Assembly (NCBI GenBank): GCA_965284565.1 | Contig: OZ260100.1 | Coordinates: 2,790,001-2,854,000, forward strand | DNA length: 64,000 nucleotides | Reading direction: 5' to 3' | Source: BRH-c54 sp965284565 | GTDB lineage: Bacteria > Bacteroidota > Bacteroidia > Flavobacteriales_E > Vicingaceae | Shown: positions 1 to 8,582 of the stretch, one piece after another | Layout: each line of letters starts with the position of its first letter | How positions within the stretch are numbered: the stretch's first letter is position 1 | Notes under the pieces: generated by a model | Database searches by the model: none | What the model was told of the DNA's origin: nothing | What the model saw: only the letters and a program-made list of their open reading frames with translations | Program-made: the position numbers and the translations under genes

Positions 1-2
1 GT

Positions 3-536
3 CTTGTTACAACTAATTTAACAGTAAACCCTTCACCAATAGCTTTTGCAGGAAATGACACAACAGTTGGATACAACACAACGGTTACTTTAAACGGTTC
101 GGGAGGAGTAGTTTATACATGGAGTCCATCAACAGGATTAAGTTGTTCTAATTGTAGCAATCCATCAGTAATTATTACAGAAGAAACTACTTTTTATCTT
201 ACGGTAACAGATGCTAACGGATGTTCTTCAACCGACCAAGTAACCATTTTTATGGATGATAGTTTTGTGTTTTTTGTCCCTAATATTTTTTCACCTAATG
301 GAGATAATGAAAATGATGTGTTTTATGTAAGAGGTCAAGGGTTTAAATCCATAAGCATTAACATATTTAACAGGTGGGGACAAAAAGTTTTTGAGAGTGA
401 TGATGTAAATAATGGATGGGACGGAACTTTTAATGGACAAGAAATGAATACAGGTGTTTTTGTTTATTATATCAATTTAGAACTATACAACGGAGATAAA
501 GTTCAAAAACAAGGAAATATCACTCTAGTAAGGTAA
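3..536 (+). CDS. T9SS type B sorting-domain protein, C-terminal part (5' end outside window)
   Basis: The reading frame is open from the first bases of the window to a TAA at 534-536, so this is the 3' end of a longer gene. The first ~80 visible residues look like a repeated beta-sandwich (Ig/PKD-like) segment ending in DANGCSSTDQVTIF, a common form in large Bacteroidota surface proteins. The last ~85 residues are a gliding-motility-associated type B C-terminal domain: NIFSPNGDNENDVF, then FNRWGQKVFES, a GWDGTFNGQ turn and GVFVYYI. Such domains direct export through the type IX secretion system and are usually kept on the mature protein. The next gene is a PorP/SprF homologue, the usual partner of type B substrates. 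Total length and the function of the missing part cannot be seen. Confidence 0.9.
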   Translation, partial: LVTTNLTVNPSPIAFAGNDTTVGYNTTVTLNGSGGVVYTWSPSTGLSCSNCSNPSVIITEETTFYLTVTDANGCSSTDQVTIFMDDSFVFFVPNIFSPNGDNENDVFYVRGQGFKSISINIFNRWGQKVFESDDVNNGWDGTFNGQEMNTGVFVYYINLELYNGDKVQKQGNITLVR

Positions 537-558
537 ATTATATTAATCAACTAAATTA

Positions 559-1608
559 ATGTATATGAAAAAAGCGGCCATAATCATATTTGTTATTTTA
601 ATGTTTGTTGAAAAAGGAAAATCTCAGGACATTCATTTTTCACAATATTTTAATACTCCACTAATAATAAACCCAGCATTAACAGGTGTTTTTGGAGGAG
701 ACCAAAGAGCAATGCTAGCATATAGAAATCAGTGGTCAAGTGTTGCTTCACCTTATAAAACTTACGGGGCATCATTTGATACTCGATTGTTTGAAAAAAG
801 TAGAAAAAACTTTTTGCTTGGAGTAGGGTTTAATGTTTATAAAGATGTTGCTGGAGATACGGAAATGGGAATTACTAGTGCAGGACTTTCTGTTAGTGGT
901 ATTGTAAAAGTTCATGATAAACAACATTTAACAGCAGGTATTCATGGAGGTTTTGACCAACGAAGTATTAACCAATCTAACATGATTTGGGACAATCAGT
1001 TTGATGGCAACTCTTATGTGCCAACAGCACCTAGTTTTGAGTTTAGAGATTATAACAAACCATTTGGAATTGCTGATGTAAATGTGGGAGTTGCCTGGGT
1101 TTATTCAGATGCTCAAAAAACAATAACTTCAAACGATGCTTTTTCTGTTAGAGTAGGACTAGCTTATAATCATCTAACAAAACCTGACATAGCTTATGGA
1201 GGTTTTTCTGATAAGTTACATGATAAAATAACCTTTCACACATCTTCTAACATAGGAATAGCAAATAGCTCATTGTCTGTTATACCAACACTGGTATTTA
1301 ATAAGCAAGGACCTAATTCAGAGTTTTTATTTGGAGCATTATTAAGACACAGGTTGAGAGAGGATTCAAAATATACCGGAATTTTTCAAGAATCTGCCAT
1401 AGCTTTTGGAGTTCACTCTAGGTGGGGAGACGCTTTAATACCTTCAATAACTTACGAAATTTCTCATTGGAAATTATGTGTGAGTTATGATGCTAATATT
1501 TCTGATTTAGCAGTAGCAAGTGGAGGAGTAGGTGGGTTTGAAATCACATTGACTTTTGTAAACCCTAGCCCTTTTGGTACTGGAAAATCTAAAGCAAGGT
1601 TTAACTAA
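559..1608 (+). CDS. PorP/SprF family type IX secretion system membrane protein
   Basis: 349 residues with an N-terminal signal peptide ending near residue 22, followed by QDIHFSQYFNTPLIINPALTGVF, the hallmark start of the PorP/SprF family. The rest alternates short amphipathic strands, consistent with an outer-membrane beta-barrel, and ends in a strand with a C-terminal aromatic/asparagine. Family members work with the type IX secretion machinery; SprF is needed for export of the adhesin SprB, a type B substrate. It lies 22 bp after a gene for a type B protein, so it probably serves that protein. It starts at ATG 559; a second ATG at 565 is equally possible. The substrate pairing is inferred from the neighbour only. 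Confidence 0.92.
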   Translation: MYMKKAAIIIFVILMFVEKGKSQDIHFSQYFNTPLIINPALTGVFGGDQRAMLAYRNQWSSVASPYKTYGASFDTRLFEKSRKNFLLGVGFNVYKDVAGDTEMGITSAGLSVSGIVKVHDKQHLTAGIHGGFDQRSINQSNMIWDNQFDGNSYVPTAPSFEFRDYNKPFGIADVNVGVAWVYSDAQKTITSNDAFSVRVGLAYNHLTKPDIAYGGFSDKLHDKITFHTSSNIGIANSSLSVIPTLVFNKQGPNSEFLFGALLRHRLREDSKYTGIFQESAIAFGVHSRWGDALIPSITYEISHWKLCVSYDANISDLAVASGGVGGFEITLTFVNPSPFGTGKSKARFN

Positions 1609-1621
1609 CACCTATTTTTTT

Positions 1622-2680
1622 ATGACACGAATTTACTTATATTCTTTTTTAACCCTCATAACAATTAGTTTGTTTTTTAATAATGGTTATACCCAAAACT
1701 GTCCGTCATTAAATGTTGTTGGTAGCTTCAATAATATAGTATCATGGCCCACTAATTATGCTACGGCACAAAATGACGGACATTGTTTAACCTTTACACC
1801 ACCATATCCTCCAACATTATGTTTTGAATATCAGGTGCCATATTCTGATACAGTGTTGTTTTCTTTACATTTAAATGCTTGTAATAGTACAAGTTCAATA
1901 AATACAGGAAGTTATGGAGGAGGTTGTAGTGGAACAAGTTCAAGTAATTCAACTTTTACAGGAACAGCTACATACGATGCCAATTGTAATCTTATTGGCA
2001 ATGCCGCATATGTAGGTTATTGTGGAGGAGCGGTTTCCGGTGATATTTTAACCATTTGTTTTAGTATTAATACTTCAACGGTTTGTGATCCAATAACAAT
2101 ATGTCCAACAGCTTTTTGTGGAGCAAGTTCTTGTAAAACAACGCTACCAATTAGTTTAATGTCATTTGAAGGTAATTGTTTAAATGGAAACTATATTTTT
2201 AATTGGGTAACATCAGCAGAAATAAACAATGATTACTTCACTTTAGAACAAAGTAGTGATGGTATTGTTTTTTATCCTATAGCTGAGATTGCTGGTGCAG
2301 GAAACAGTAATCAAATACTTAGCTACGAACATCAAGTATTAAGTGCAAATGCTGATGAAACAGTTTATTTTAGATTAAAACAAACTGATTTTGATGGTAG
2401 TTTTTCTTATTCGGATATAATTGCGGTTACTTGTCAAAACAAAACAGATATTATTATTTATCCCAATCCGGCAAAAGATGAAGTGTCTATTCAGTCATCT
2501 CAAAATATTAAAGCATATGCTATCAAAAACTATTTAGGTCAAGTGGTTTTTCATCAAAATAATTTAGCAGTAAAGAAAACATTAATTGATGCTTCTTCTC
2601 TTGCAAAAGGGATATACATTATTGAAGTAGAAACTGAAATAGGAGAATATTTCAACGAAAAATTGATTATCAAAAACTAA
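1622..2680 (+). CDS. Secreted protein with T9SS type A sorting domain; paralogue of the next gene
   Basis: 352 residues from the ATG at 1622, chosen because it starts directly with a signal peptide (MTRIYLYSFL to GYTQN); an earlier in-frame ATG at 1574 would overlap the PorP/SprF gene and put 16 extra residues before the signal. Residues ~20-170 are a cysteine-rich domain clearly related to the N-terminal domain of the downstream gene (shared features: WPTNYATA/YPVNYSTA, CFEY.VP, GSYGGGC/GGGGC, ATYD.NCN, GDI.TIC). A PISLMSFEG segment, typical of proteins with this sorting signal, leads to a ~100-residue domain, and the C-terminus (IYPNPAKDEVSI ... GIYIIEVET ... EKLIIKN) is a type A T9SS sorting domain. 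Probably secreted and cell-surface attached. No enzymatic motif was seen. Confidence 0.88.
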   Translation: MTRIYLYSFLTLITISLFFNNGYTQNCPSLNVVGSFNNIVSWPTNYATAQNDGHCLTFTPPYPPTLCFEYQVPYSDTVLFSLHLNACNSTSSINTGSYGGGCSGTSSSNSTFTGTATYDANCNLIGNAAYVGYCGGAVSGDILTICFSINTSTVCDPITICPTAFCGASSCKTTLPISLMSFEGNCLNGNYIFNWVTSAEINNDYFTLEQSSDGIVFYPIAEIAGAGNSNQILSYEHQVLSANADETVYFRLKQTDFDGSFSYSDIIAVTCQNKTDIIIYPNPAKDEVSIQSSQNIKAYAIKNYLGQVVFHQNNLAVKKTLIDASSLAKGIYIIEVETEIGEYFNEKLIIKN

Positions 2681-2690
2681 GAATAAAGCT

Positions 2691-4796
2691 ATGAAACTAA
2701 CTCAACTTTTTATATTTGTATTACTTTTAACGCTTAGCTCTCAACTTAATGCACAATGCTGTGGTGATGGAGTTTGTGATCCTGGAGAAAATGCAACTAA
2801 TTGCCCTTATGATTGTGGCACTACTTCTTTTAATTGTTCTAATACAATAGGAACATTTCATACTTCTCCAACTTATCCTGTAAATTATAGTACAGCCAAC
2901 GCTAATGGGTGGTGTTATACAGTTACCGGCCCATTTCCTCAAACTGTTTGTTTTGAATACATAGTGCCACCAGCAGGAGTAGATGCTAGTGTTTCATTAA
3001 GCATAAGTGGCTGCAATACAAGTTCAACTAATCAGTCGAATATCGGTGGAGGAGGTTGCAACACAGCTAACAATACAAGCTCAGATATTTCGGGATCAGC
3101 AACTTATGATAATAATTGTAACTTTCTTAATAATGGTATAAGAACAGGAGGGGGGAATTGTTATACACCGGGAGATATCATAACGATATGTTATACAGTT
3201 ACAGGAACATGTGGTTCTGTTCAAATTTGCCCTGTAATTAGTTGTGGAACAGCTACCTGTCCTACAAATTCTACCAATCCTGCTGGATGTCCACCATTTA
3301 ATTTTTCCGATTCAACTAATATTAATGTTTGTGATAATGGAGTGAATTCAGGAATAGCTGTTGTAACTCCCGATTGTGGCAGCCATTTTTCATATTTATG
3401 GGACGATTCTTCAGCTCAAACAGATTCTATGGCTACTAATTTAGCTCCAGGAACTTACAATGTTTTAGTGACTAATACCGCATTAGGTTGCGATACAACT
3501 TATACATTGGTTGTAGATACTGTATTGCCAACTGTTTCTGATAGTCAGTACGTGGAAATTTGTCAAGGAGATAGCTTGCTTATTGGTGGGAATTACCAAA
3601 CAATAGCTGGAAATTACTATGATACGCTTGTTTCAGTTCATGGGTGTGATAGTATTTTAACCACTAAATTAGCCTTATTACCTGTATCAACATTTACAAC
3701 CAACATAAGCATTTGCCAAGGCGATAGTGTATTGCTTGGAGGAGGTTACCAAAACACAACAGGTAATTATTATGATACATTAGTAGCCACTAATGGTTGT
3801 GATAGTATATTGACAACAGTATTGAATGTAATAGGTCCATCAACATTTACAACTAATTTAAGCATTTGTCAAGGTGATAGTGTATTACTTGGAGGAACGT
3901 ATCAAAATACAGCAGGCAATTATAACGACACATTAACTGCAGCTAATGGTTGTGATAGCGTATCGACAACTGTTCTTTCAATATTGCCAATAGCTTCAAC
4001 TACAGACACTGTAATTACATGTCAGGGAGATAGTATTTTTGTTGGAGGAGCATTTCAAACGACAGCAGGTACCTATTACGATACCTTAGTAACAACCAAT
4101 AATTGTGATAGCATTTTAACTACTACTTTAATTTTCAATAGTTATTTTTATGATACTTTATCAGTAGATTTATGTCAAGGAGATAGTGTTTATGTAGCAG
4201 GAAGTTATCAAACCACATCAGGAGTTTTTGTGGATACAAATAGCACATCAAACGGATGCGACAGTATCATACAAACTATGGTAACAGTTATTCCTCAACC
4301 ATTAGCAGATTTTGAAGTAGTTAGTATGAACTTAAGTTGTGAGGGCACTCAAGTACAGTTAATAAATAATTCAGTAAATGCTAATAGTTATTTCTGGAAT
4401 TTTGGTGATGGAATGACTTCTTCAGAAGAACATCCTACACATGTATTTACAGCTTCAGGAAATTACAATGTGGTATTAACAGTTGATAGTAGTATTTGTA
4501 GCGATAGTCATGCTTATAATTTAGTAATTGCAGAGCTTCAGTTAATAATTCCTAATGTTATAACGCCTAATAATGATGGACAGAATGACTATTTTACTTT
4601 ACCTGTTGATGCAGATTTAGAAGCTTGTACAAGTTATAAAATATTTAACCGTTGGGGACAATTACTTTACGAAAGTAAAACTACAGAAATGTGGGATACG
4701 AGAACAACATCTGGAGAGTTAGTGCCAAAGGGAACATATTTCTATATAGTTGAGGTAGGGAAAACCATTTATAAAGGAACATTTACAATACTTTAA
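2691..4796 (+). CDS. Secreted repeat protein with PKD domain and T9SS type B sorting domain
   Basis: 701 residues, 10 bp after the previous gene, probably co-transcribed. Order of parts: signal peptide (1-21); a short Cys-rich CCGDGVCDPGEN..CPYDC motif (23-42), seen in many secreted Bacteroidota proteins; a domain paralogous to the N-terminus of the preceding protein (~50-190); a ~90-residue beta-sandwich segment; five tandem repeats starting CQGDS at residues 291, 342, 393, 444 and 495 (exact 51-residue period, each ending around CDSI); a PKD domain (~540-612, with FWNFGDGMTSSEEHPTHVF); and a type B sorting domain (~617-701: IPNVITPNNDGQNDYF, FNRWGQLLYES). Likely a large surface protein or adhesin. 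Its stop overlaps the convergent next gene by 4 bp. Confidence 0.9.
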   Translation: MKLTQLFIFVLLLTLSSQLNAQCCGDGVCDPGENATNCPYDCGTTSFNCSNTIGTFHTSPTYPVNYSTANANGWCYTVTGPFPQTVCFEYIVPPAGVDASVSLSISGCNTSSTNQSNIGGGGCNTANNTSSDISGSATYDNNCNFLNNGIRTGGGNCYTPGDIITICYTVTGTCGSVQICPVISCGTATCPTNSTNPAGCPPFNFSDSTNINVCDNGVNSGIAVVTPDCGSHFSYLWDDSSAQTDSMATNLAPGTYNVLVTNTALGCDTTYTLVVDTVLPTVSDSQYVEICQGDSLLIGGNYQTIAGNYYDTLVSVHGCDSILTTKLALLPVSTFTTNISICQGDSVLLGGGYQNTTGNYYDTLVATNGCDSILTTVLNVIGPSTFTTNLSICQGDSVLLGGTYQNTAGNYNDTLTAANGCDSVSTTVLSILPIASTTDTVITCQGDSIFVGGAFQTTAGTYYDTLVTTNNCDSILTTTLIFNSYFYDTLSVDLCQGDSVYVAGSYQTTSGVFVDTNSTSNGCDSIIQTMVTVIPQPLADFEVVSMNLSCEGTQVQLINNSVNANSYFWNFGDGMTSSEEHPTHVFTASGNYNVVLTVDSSICSDSHAYNLVIAELQLIIPNVITPNNDGQNDYFTLPVDADLEACTSYKIFNRWGQLLYESKTTEMWDTRTTSGELVPKGTYFYIVEVGKTIYKGTFTIL
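3561..4289 (+). repeat. Five in-frame tandem repeats, 51 codons each
   Basis: Within the type B T9SS protein, the motif CQGDS(V/L) recurs at residues 291, 342, 393, 444 and 495, a constant 51-residue (153 bp) step. Each unit holds GG.YQ..AGNYYDTL and a closing CDSI. The DNA copies have diverged at many synonymous positions, so the repeats are coding rather than a recent slippage array. Each unit has two cysteines that could form a disulphide. Units of this kind form stalks in bacterial surface proteins. Confidence 0.85.
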
Positions 4797-5419
4797 ATCT
4801 CCTTTATCCCTTTTAAGTAGCTGATGCTATTTGGTCCTTGGTTGAACAGTAAATCTAAAATGCTGAGGTTGGGCATAAATGGATGTCTGTCGCTAAATAC
4901 CTGAATGTAAGGTTTGAATTCTAAATTCTTAGGTATTTTATTAGAAGACATTATTCCCCTATAGTCGGTAGATTTTTCTGGATTTTTTTCAAATGAAGTG
5001 GTAAGCTCCACGTTTACAGGAATATTAATGAGTTTAATAATTAACTCGTTTAATGCTAAATTGAGTTCGTGTAAATATTCATATTTTTTTTCAAGGAAGA
5101 AAGGAGCAATATGGTCTTCATAAAATTCAAAATATGGAGAGCTTCTGTAAGCAGCCTCTAAAGAACGCCAATGCATCACTTGCCAATTTTCTACATAAGC
5201 AATTTTGGTTGCTTGATAGGTCTTTCTTTTTTTAACACTTTTAATGGGTATAGATAAATTTTGGATACCATTCGGACTTAAAATTTGGCAACGATTGCGA
5301 TACGTTTGTTTGATGAAATGTTCATGCATTTCAAGATAACAAGTAGGGTGTTGCAATAAATAGTAATAATAACTAATAGGTGCAAAATAACAAATAGGAA
5401 AATGTCCGTTAGAAGTCAT
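4793..5419 (-). CDS. WbqC-like family protein
   Basis: 208 residues. The start (FPICYFAPISYYYYLLQHP), then LEMHEHFIKQTYRNRCQILSPNGIQNLSIPI and later W..LEAAYRSSPYFEFYEDHI, match the pattern of WbqC-family proteins (Pfam WbqC), widespread in Bacteroidota. Members have been linked to polysaccharide or glycan biosynthesis loci but the biochemical activity is not settled. No signal peptide; probably cytoplasmic. Its 3' end overlaps the stop codon of the convergent T9SS gene by 4 bp. I rely on recall of the family pattern, so the assignment is good but the function is uncertain. Confidence 0.75.
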   Translation of the reverse strand: MTSNGHFPICYFAPISYYYYLLQHPTCYLEMHEHFIKQTYRNRCQILSPNGIQNLSIPIKSVKKRKTYQATKIAYVENWQVMHWRSLEAAYRSSPYFEFYEDHIAPFFLEKKYEYLHELNLALNELIIKLINIPVNVELTTSFEKNPEKSTDYRGIMSSNKIPKNLEFKPYIQVFSDRHPFMPNLSILDLLFNQGPNSISYLKGIKEI

Positions 5420-5458
5420 AAATGTAATCGTTTTTTATTGAGGGCAAAAATATGATTT

Positions 5459-6862
5459 TTAATCAATCAAATATTCAGAGTTTTCATCGGGAATACGGAT
5501 GTTACGATAGCCTTTCTCCATTAATTTTTCTCTAAACTCCTGTTGTACTTCATAAGTTCCATGCACTAAAAACATCTCTTTAATAGTTGCAGGGTGCTGG
5601 CAACTTAAAAAATCTATCATCTCCATATAATCTCCGTGAGCACTATATTCTGTTATTACTTCAATATCGGCTTGTACATCTATTTCTTCACCATAAATTT
5701 TCACTTGTTTAGTACCTTGCATTAACCTGTTTCCTAAAGTAAAAGGAGCGCAATAGCCGACAATTAAAATAGTATTTTTTTTGTTACCTAAATTATTTCT
5801 AAGATGATGAACCACTCTTCCTGCTTCCATCATCCCTGATGCTGAAATAATAATACAAGGTTCGTCAGAATTATTGATAGCTTTAGATGCTTCCACATCT
5901 CTAATGTATAATAAACCATTAAAACCAAAAGGATTAGGGTCTTTTTTCATGTATTCTCTTATATCTTCATTATACGCTTCTGGGTGATTTATTAAAATTT
6001 GTGTAGCATTTGTAGAAAGTGGGCTATCGACATAAACAGGTATCTTAGGCAATTTACCTGCTGATTCTAATTGATCTAAAGCATATATGATTTCTTGTGT
6101 TCTTCCCAAACTAAAGGCAGGGATAATTAATTTGCCTTTCTTTTCCACGCAAGTGTAATAAACAACATTTAGAAGTTTATTAATGGTTTCTAAAGTACTT
6201 TCGTGCAAACGATTACCGTAAGTAGATTCGCAGATGATATAGTCTGCAGGAGGAAAAGGTTTAGGGCTTTTTATAATATGATGTTTTTTTCTACCTATAT
6301 CACCAGTATAACACAGGCGATGAATTTGACCTTCCTCTTTAATTTTTAGATTTACAGCTGCAGCTCCTAAAATATGACCAACAATTGTAAAACAGATTTC
6401 AATTTCCTCATCAATTTCAAACCAATCATCATATTTTTTTCCTACAAATTGTTGGAGTGCTATTTGAGCTTCTTCAATTGTGTAAAGCGGGTCAATAGGG
6501 TCTAATTCTTTTTGTATTCGTGTTCTGTTTATATATTTCACATCAGATTCTTGAATATGAGCACTATCAATAAGCATTATCTCACAAAGATCTAATGTTG
6601 CAAATGTGCAATAAACCTTTCCTTTAAAACCTTTTTTTACTAAATAAGGAATAGCTCCCGAATGGTCAATATGAGCATGAGAAAGAATACAATAGTCAAT
6701 TTCTGACGCTTCAAAACCTAAATCTTTATTGTAATTTTTTCGTTTTGCATCTTCGCCTTGAAACAATCCACAATCTAGTAAAATTTTTTTTCCGTTTCTG
6801 GTTGTAATCAAATGTTTACTTCCGGTAACTGTTCTTGCTGCTCCTTTAAATTCAATTTTCAT
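5459..6862 (-). CDS. Metallo-beta-lactamase fold / beta-CASP RNase-like hydrolase (CPSF73/YSH1-like)
   Basis: 467 residues, normal length for bacterial members of the beta-CASP group. The metal-binding motif HAHIDHSG is at residues 62-69, a second histidine lies in VGHILGAAA, the conserved aspartate in YTGDIGR, and the beta-CASP region follows (CESTYGNR; PAFSLGRTQEIIYAL; ISASGMMEAGRVVHHL; LVHG near the C-terminus). The family includes RNA-cleaving enzymes such as archaeal CPSF homologues and RNase J; this subgroup is annotated as RNA-processing exonuclease or MBL fold metallo-hydrolase. Cytoplasmic. The substrate has not been shown for this subgroup, so a role in RNA processing is an inference from the fold. 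Confidence 0.85.
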   Translation of the reverse strand: MKIEFKGAARTVTGSKHLITTRNGKKILLDCGLFQGEDAKRKNYNKDLGFEASEIDYCILSHAHIDHSGAIPYLVKKGFKGKVYCTFATLDLCEIMLIDSAHIQESDVKYINRTRIQKELDPIDPLYTIEEAQIALQQFVGKKYDDWFEIDEEIEICFTIVGHILGAAAVNLKIKEEGQIHRLCYTGDIGRKKHHIIKSPKPFPPADYIICESTYGNRLHESTLETINKLLNVVYYTCVEKKGKLIIPAFSLGRTQEIIYALDQLESAGKLPKIPVYVDSPLSTNATQILINHPEAYNEDIREYMKKDPNPFGFNGLLYIRDVEASKAINNSDEPCIIISASGMMEAGRVVHHLRNNLGNKKNTILIVGYCAPFTLGNRLMQGTKQVKIYGEEIDVQADIEVITEYSAHGDYMEMIDFLSCQHPATIKEMFLVHGTYEVQQEFREKLMEKGYRNIRIPDENSEYLID

Positions 6863-7060
6863 ACGTAGATTATATAAGTTGTAAATAAATTATAAATGTA
6901 CTTAGAAGTTTGTTAAAGTTCCTTTTATTAATTAGAAATAATTCATTTCCATAATTATATTTGGATTTTAAATATCATCTTATTGTATGGTTAAATAAAT
7001 ATGAATAATTTTAAAAAATATTATAACAATAAAATAGTTGTTGAAAAATAGAGAATTGAA

Positions 7061-7099
7061 GTTATAAGTTGAAGATTAGGTAATCTATAAACTTATAAC
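7061..7099. repeat. Short inverted repeat upstream of bshB1
   Basis: GTTATAAGTT at 7061-7070 and its exact reverse complement AACTTATAAC at 7090-7099, with a further related half-site (AAACTTATAAAC) just downstream. It sits 25 bp before the bshB1 start in the divergent intergenic region. It could be an operator or only the low-complexity repeat common in Bacteroidota intergenic DNA. Confidence 0.4.
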
Positions 7100-7123
7100 C
7101 ATCTAAACTTATAAACTAAGTAA

Positions 7124-7840
7124 ATGAAATTAGATATATTAGCCATAGGTATTCATCCCGATGATGTAGAGTTGAGCTGTGCCGGAACACTTTTAAAGCA
7201 CATTCAGTTAGGAAAAAAAGTAGGTATTTTAGATTTAACTCATGGAGAATTAGGCTCTAGAGGTAGTGCTGAGTTGCGTTTGCAAGAAGCTAAAAAAGCG
7301 GCTTTAATTTTAGGTGTTCACACCAGAGAGATTTTAAATTTTGCTGATGTTTTTTTTGAGAATAATAAAGGACATCAGTTGGCTATTATAAAAATGCTCA
7401 GACTTTATCAACCGGATATTGTATTGGCAAATGCTATTTCTGATAGACATCCTGACCATGGTAGAGCCGCTAAATTAATTTCTGATGCTTGTTTTTATTC
7501 TGGATTAAGAAAAATTGAAACTGATATTGAAGGTTTTCCTCAGGAACATTGGCGACCCAAAGTAGTGTATCATTATATTCAGGATAGATACATGAAACCT
7601 GATTTTGTGGTGGATGTAAGTGAATATGTAGATAAAAAAATGGAAGCTATTGCAGCTTATAGTTCTCAGTTTTTTAAAGAGAATGATCATGAGGTAGATA
7701 CTCCATTAACTACCAAAACTTTTATGGATTTTATTAAAGGAAGAATGGTAACCCTTGGCAGAGAAGCAGGATTCGATTATGCAGAAGGTTTTGTTGCCGA
7801 AAGAGTAGTGGGGGTTGAGGATATTACAATTTTGAAATAG
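7124..7840 (+). CDS. bshB1: Bacillithiol biosynthesis deacetylase BshB1
   Basis: 238 residues, standard length for the PIG-L/LmbE-type deacetylase that removes the acetyl group from N-acetylglucosaminyl-malate in bacillithiol synthesis. The start MKLDILAIGIHPDDVELSCAGTLL carries the zinc-binding HPDD motif at residues 12-15; the third ligand lies in SDRHPDHGRA (~110). LTHGELGSRG and NFADVFFENN are also typical of BshB1. Cytoplasmic. It is divergent from the MBL-fold gene and its stop lies only 3 bp from the convergent methyltransferase gene. No bshA or bshC is in the window; in this phylum these genes are often dispersed. Confidence 0.93.
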   Translation: MKLDILAIGIHPDDVELSCAGTLLKHIQLGKKVGILDLTHGELGSRGSAELRLQEAKKAALILGVHTREILNFADVFFENNKGHQLAIIKMLRLYQPDIVLANAISDRHPDHGRAAKLISDACFYSGLRKIETDIEGFPQEHWRPKVVYHYIQDRYMKPDFVVDVSEYVDKKMEAIAAYSSQFFKENDHEVDTPLTTKTFMDFIKGRMVTLGREAGFDYAEGFVAERVVGVEDITILK

Positions 7841-7843
7841 TTT

Positions 7844-8566
7844 TCATTTCACAAATTCAGCACATAAAATACTGGTGGCTATAGCAACATTTAGCGATTC
7901 CGCATGTCCAAACTTTGGAATGGAAATTTTTTCATGAATGTAAGGAAATAATTTAGGGTTTATACCTACCGATTCGTTACCCATAAGCAATACGGAATTG
8001 TCGGTACGAAGTGTTGTAGAAAAACAGTTTTTTCCATCTAACAATGCTCCATAAACCTGTAAATGTTCATTTTCTTTAAAAAATTCAGACAAAGAAGTAA
8101 AAACAATATTTAATCTAAAAATAGAACCCATAGTAGCTTGTACTACTTTCGGATTGTACATCTCCACACAACTTTCGGAGCAAACAATATTATTCATGCC
8201 AAACCAATCTGCTGTACGAATGATAGTACCTAAATTACCTGGATCTTGGATGCTATCTAGTGCAATAATTGGTTTTGAAAAATTATTACTCAGCTGCTGT
8301 TGTTTTTGTTTTGCCACAGCCAACACATTATTGGGAGTTTTTAGTGTAGAAATAGAGGCTAACTCCTGTTCAGATACTTCAGTTAGACTTCCTACAAAAG
8401 AACCACTCCAATCTTTAGTCGCAAATATCCCTACCACTTCAAAATCAGAATTCAATAGTTCTTCCACTATTTTTTCTCCCTCTACTAAAAAGAGGTTGTA
8501 TTTTATTCTGTTTTTCTTTAACTGGAGTGATTTGACAAACTTCTTTTGTTGGTTAGATAAACTCAT
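7844..8566 (-). CDS. TrmH/SpoU-family RNA 2'-O-methyltransferase
   Basis: 240 residues. An N-terminal substrate-binding segment (residues ~1-90; FLVEGEKIVEELL is typical of the SpoU_sub_bind region) precedes the SPOUT catalytic domain. The three family motifs are visible: NLGTIIRTADWFG (motif 1), LLMGNESVGI (motif 2) and IPKFGHAESLNVAIATSI (motif 3, forming the SAM-binding trefoil knot). It should methylate a ribose in rRNA or tRNA using S-adenosylmethionine; which nucleotide cannot be told from sequence. The gene converges on bshB1 with 3 bp between the stops. Confidence 0.9.
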   Translation of the reverse strand: MSLSNQQKKFVKSLQLKKNRIKYNLFLVEGEKIVEELLNSDFEVVGIFATKDWSGSFVGSLTEVSEQELASISTLKTPNNVLAVAKQKQQQLSNNFSKPIIALDSIQDPGNLGTIIRTADWFGMNNIVCSESCVEMYNPKVVQATMGSIFRLNIVFTSLSEFFKENEHLQVYGALLDGKNCFSTTLRTDNSVLLMGNESVGINPKLFPYIHEKISIPKFGHAESLNVAIATSILCAEFVK

Positions 8567-8582
8567 TTAAAATTATTTATTT

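Noticed and set aside
1574..1621. Earlier ATG for the type A T9SS protein
   Set aside because: It would overlap the PorP/SprF gene and place 16 extra residues before the signal peptide; ATG 1622 is better.
3561..4289. Regular 153 bp repeat considered as a CRISPR or satellite array
   Set aside because: The repeats are in frame, diverged at synonymous sites and far too long; they encode a protein module.
8154..8570. 138-codon plus-strand ORF opposite the TrmH-family gene
   Set aside because: Shadow of a gene with all three SPOUT motifs on the other strand.
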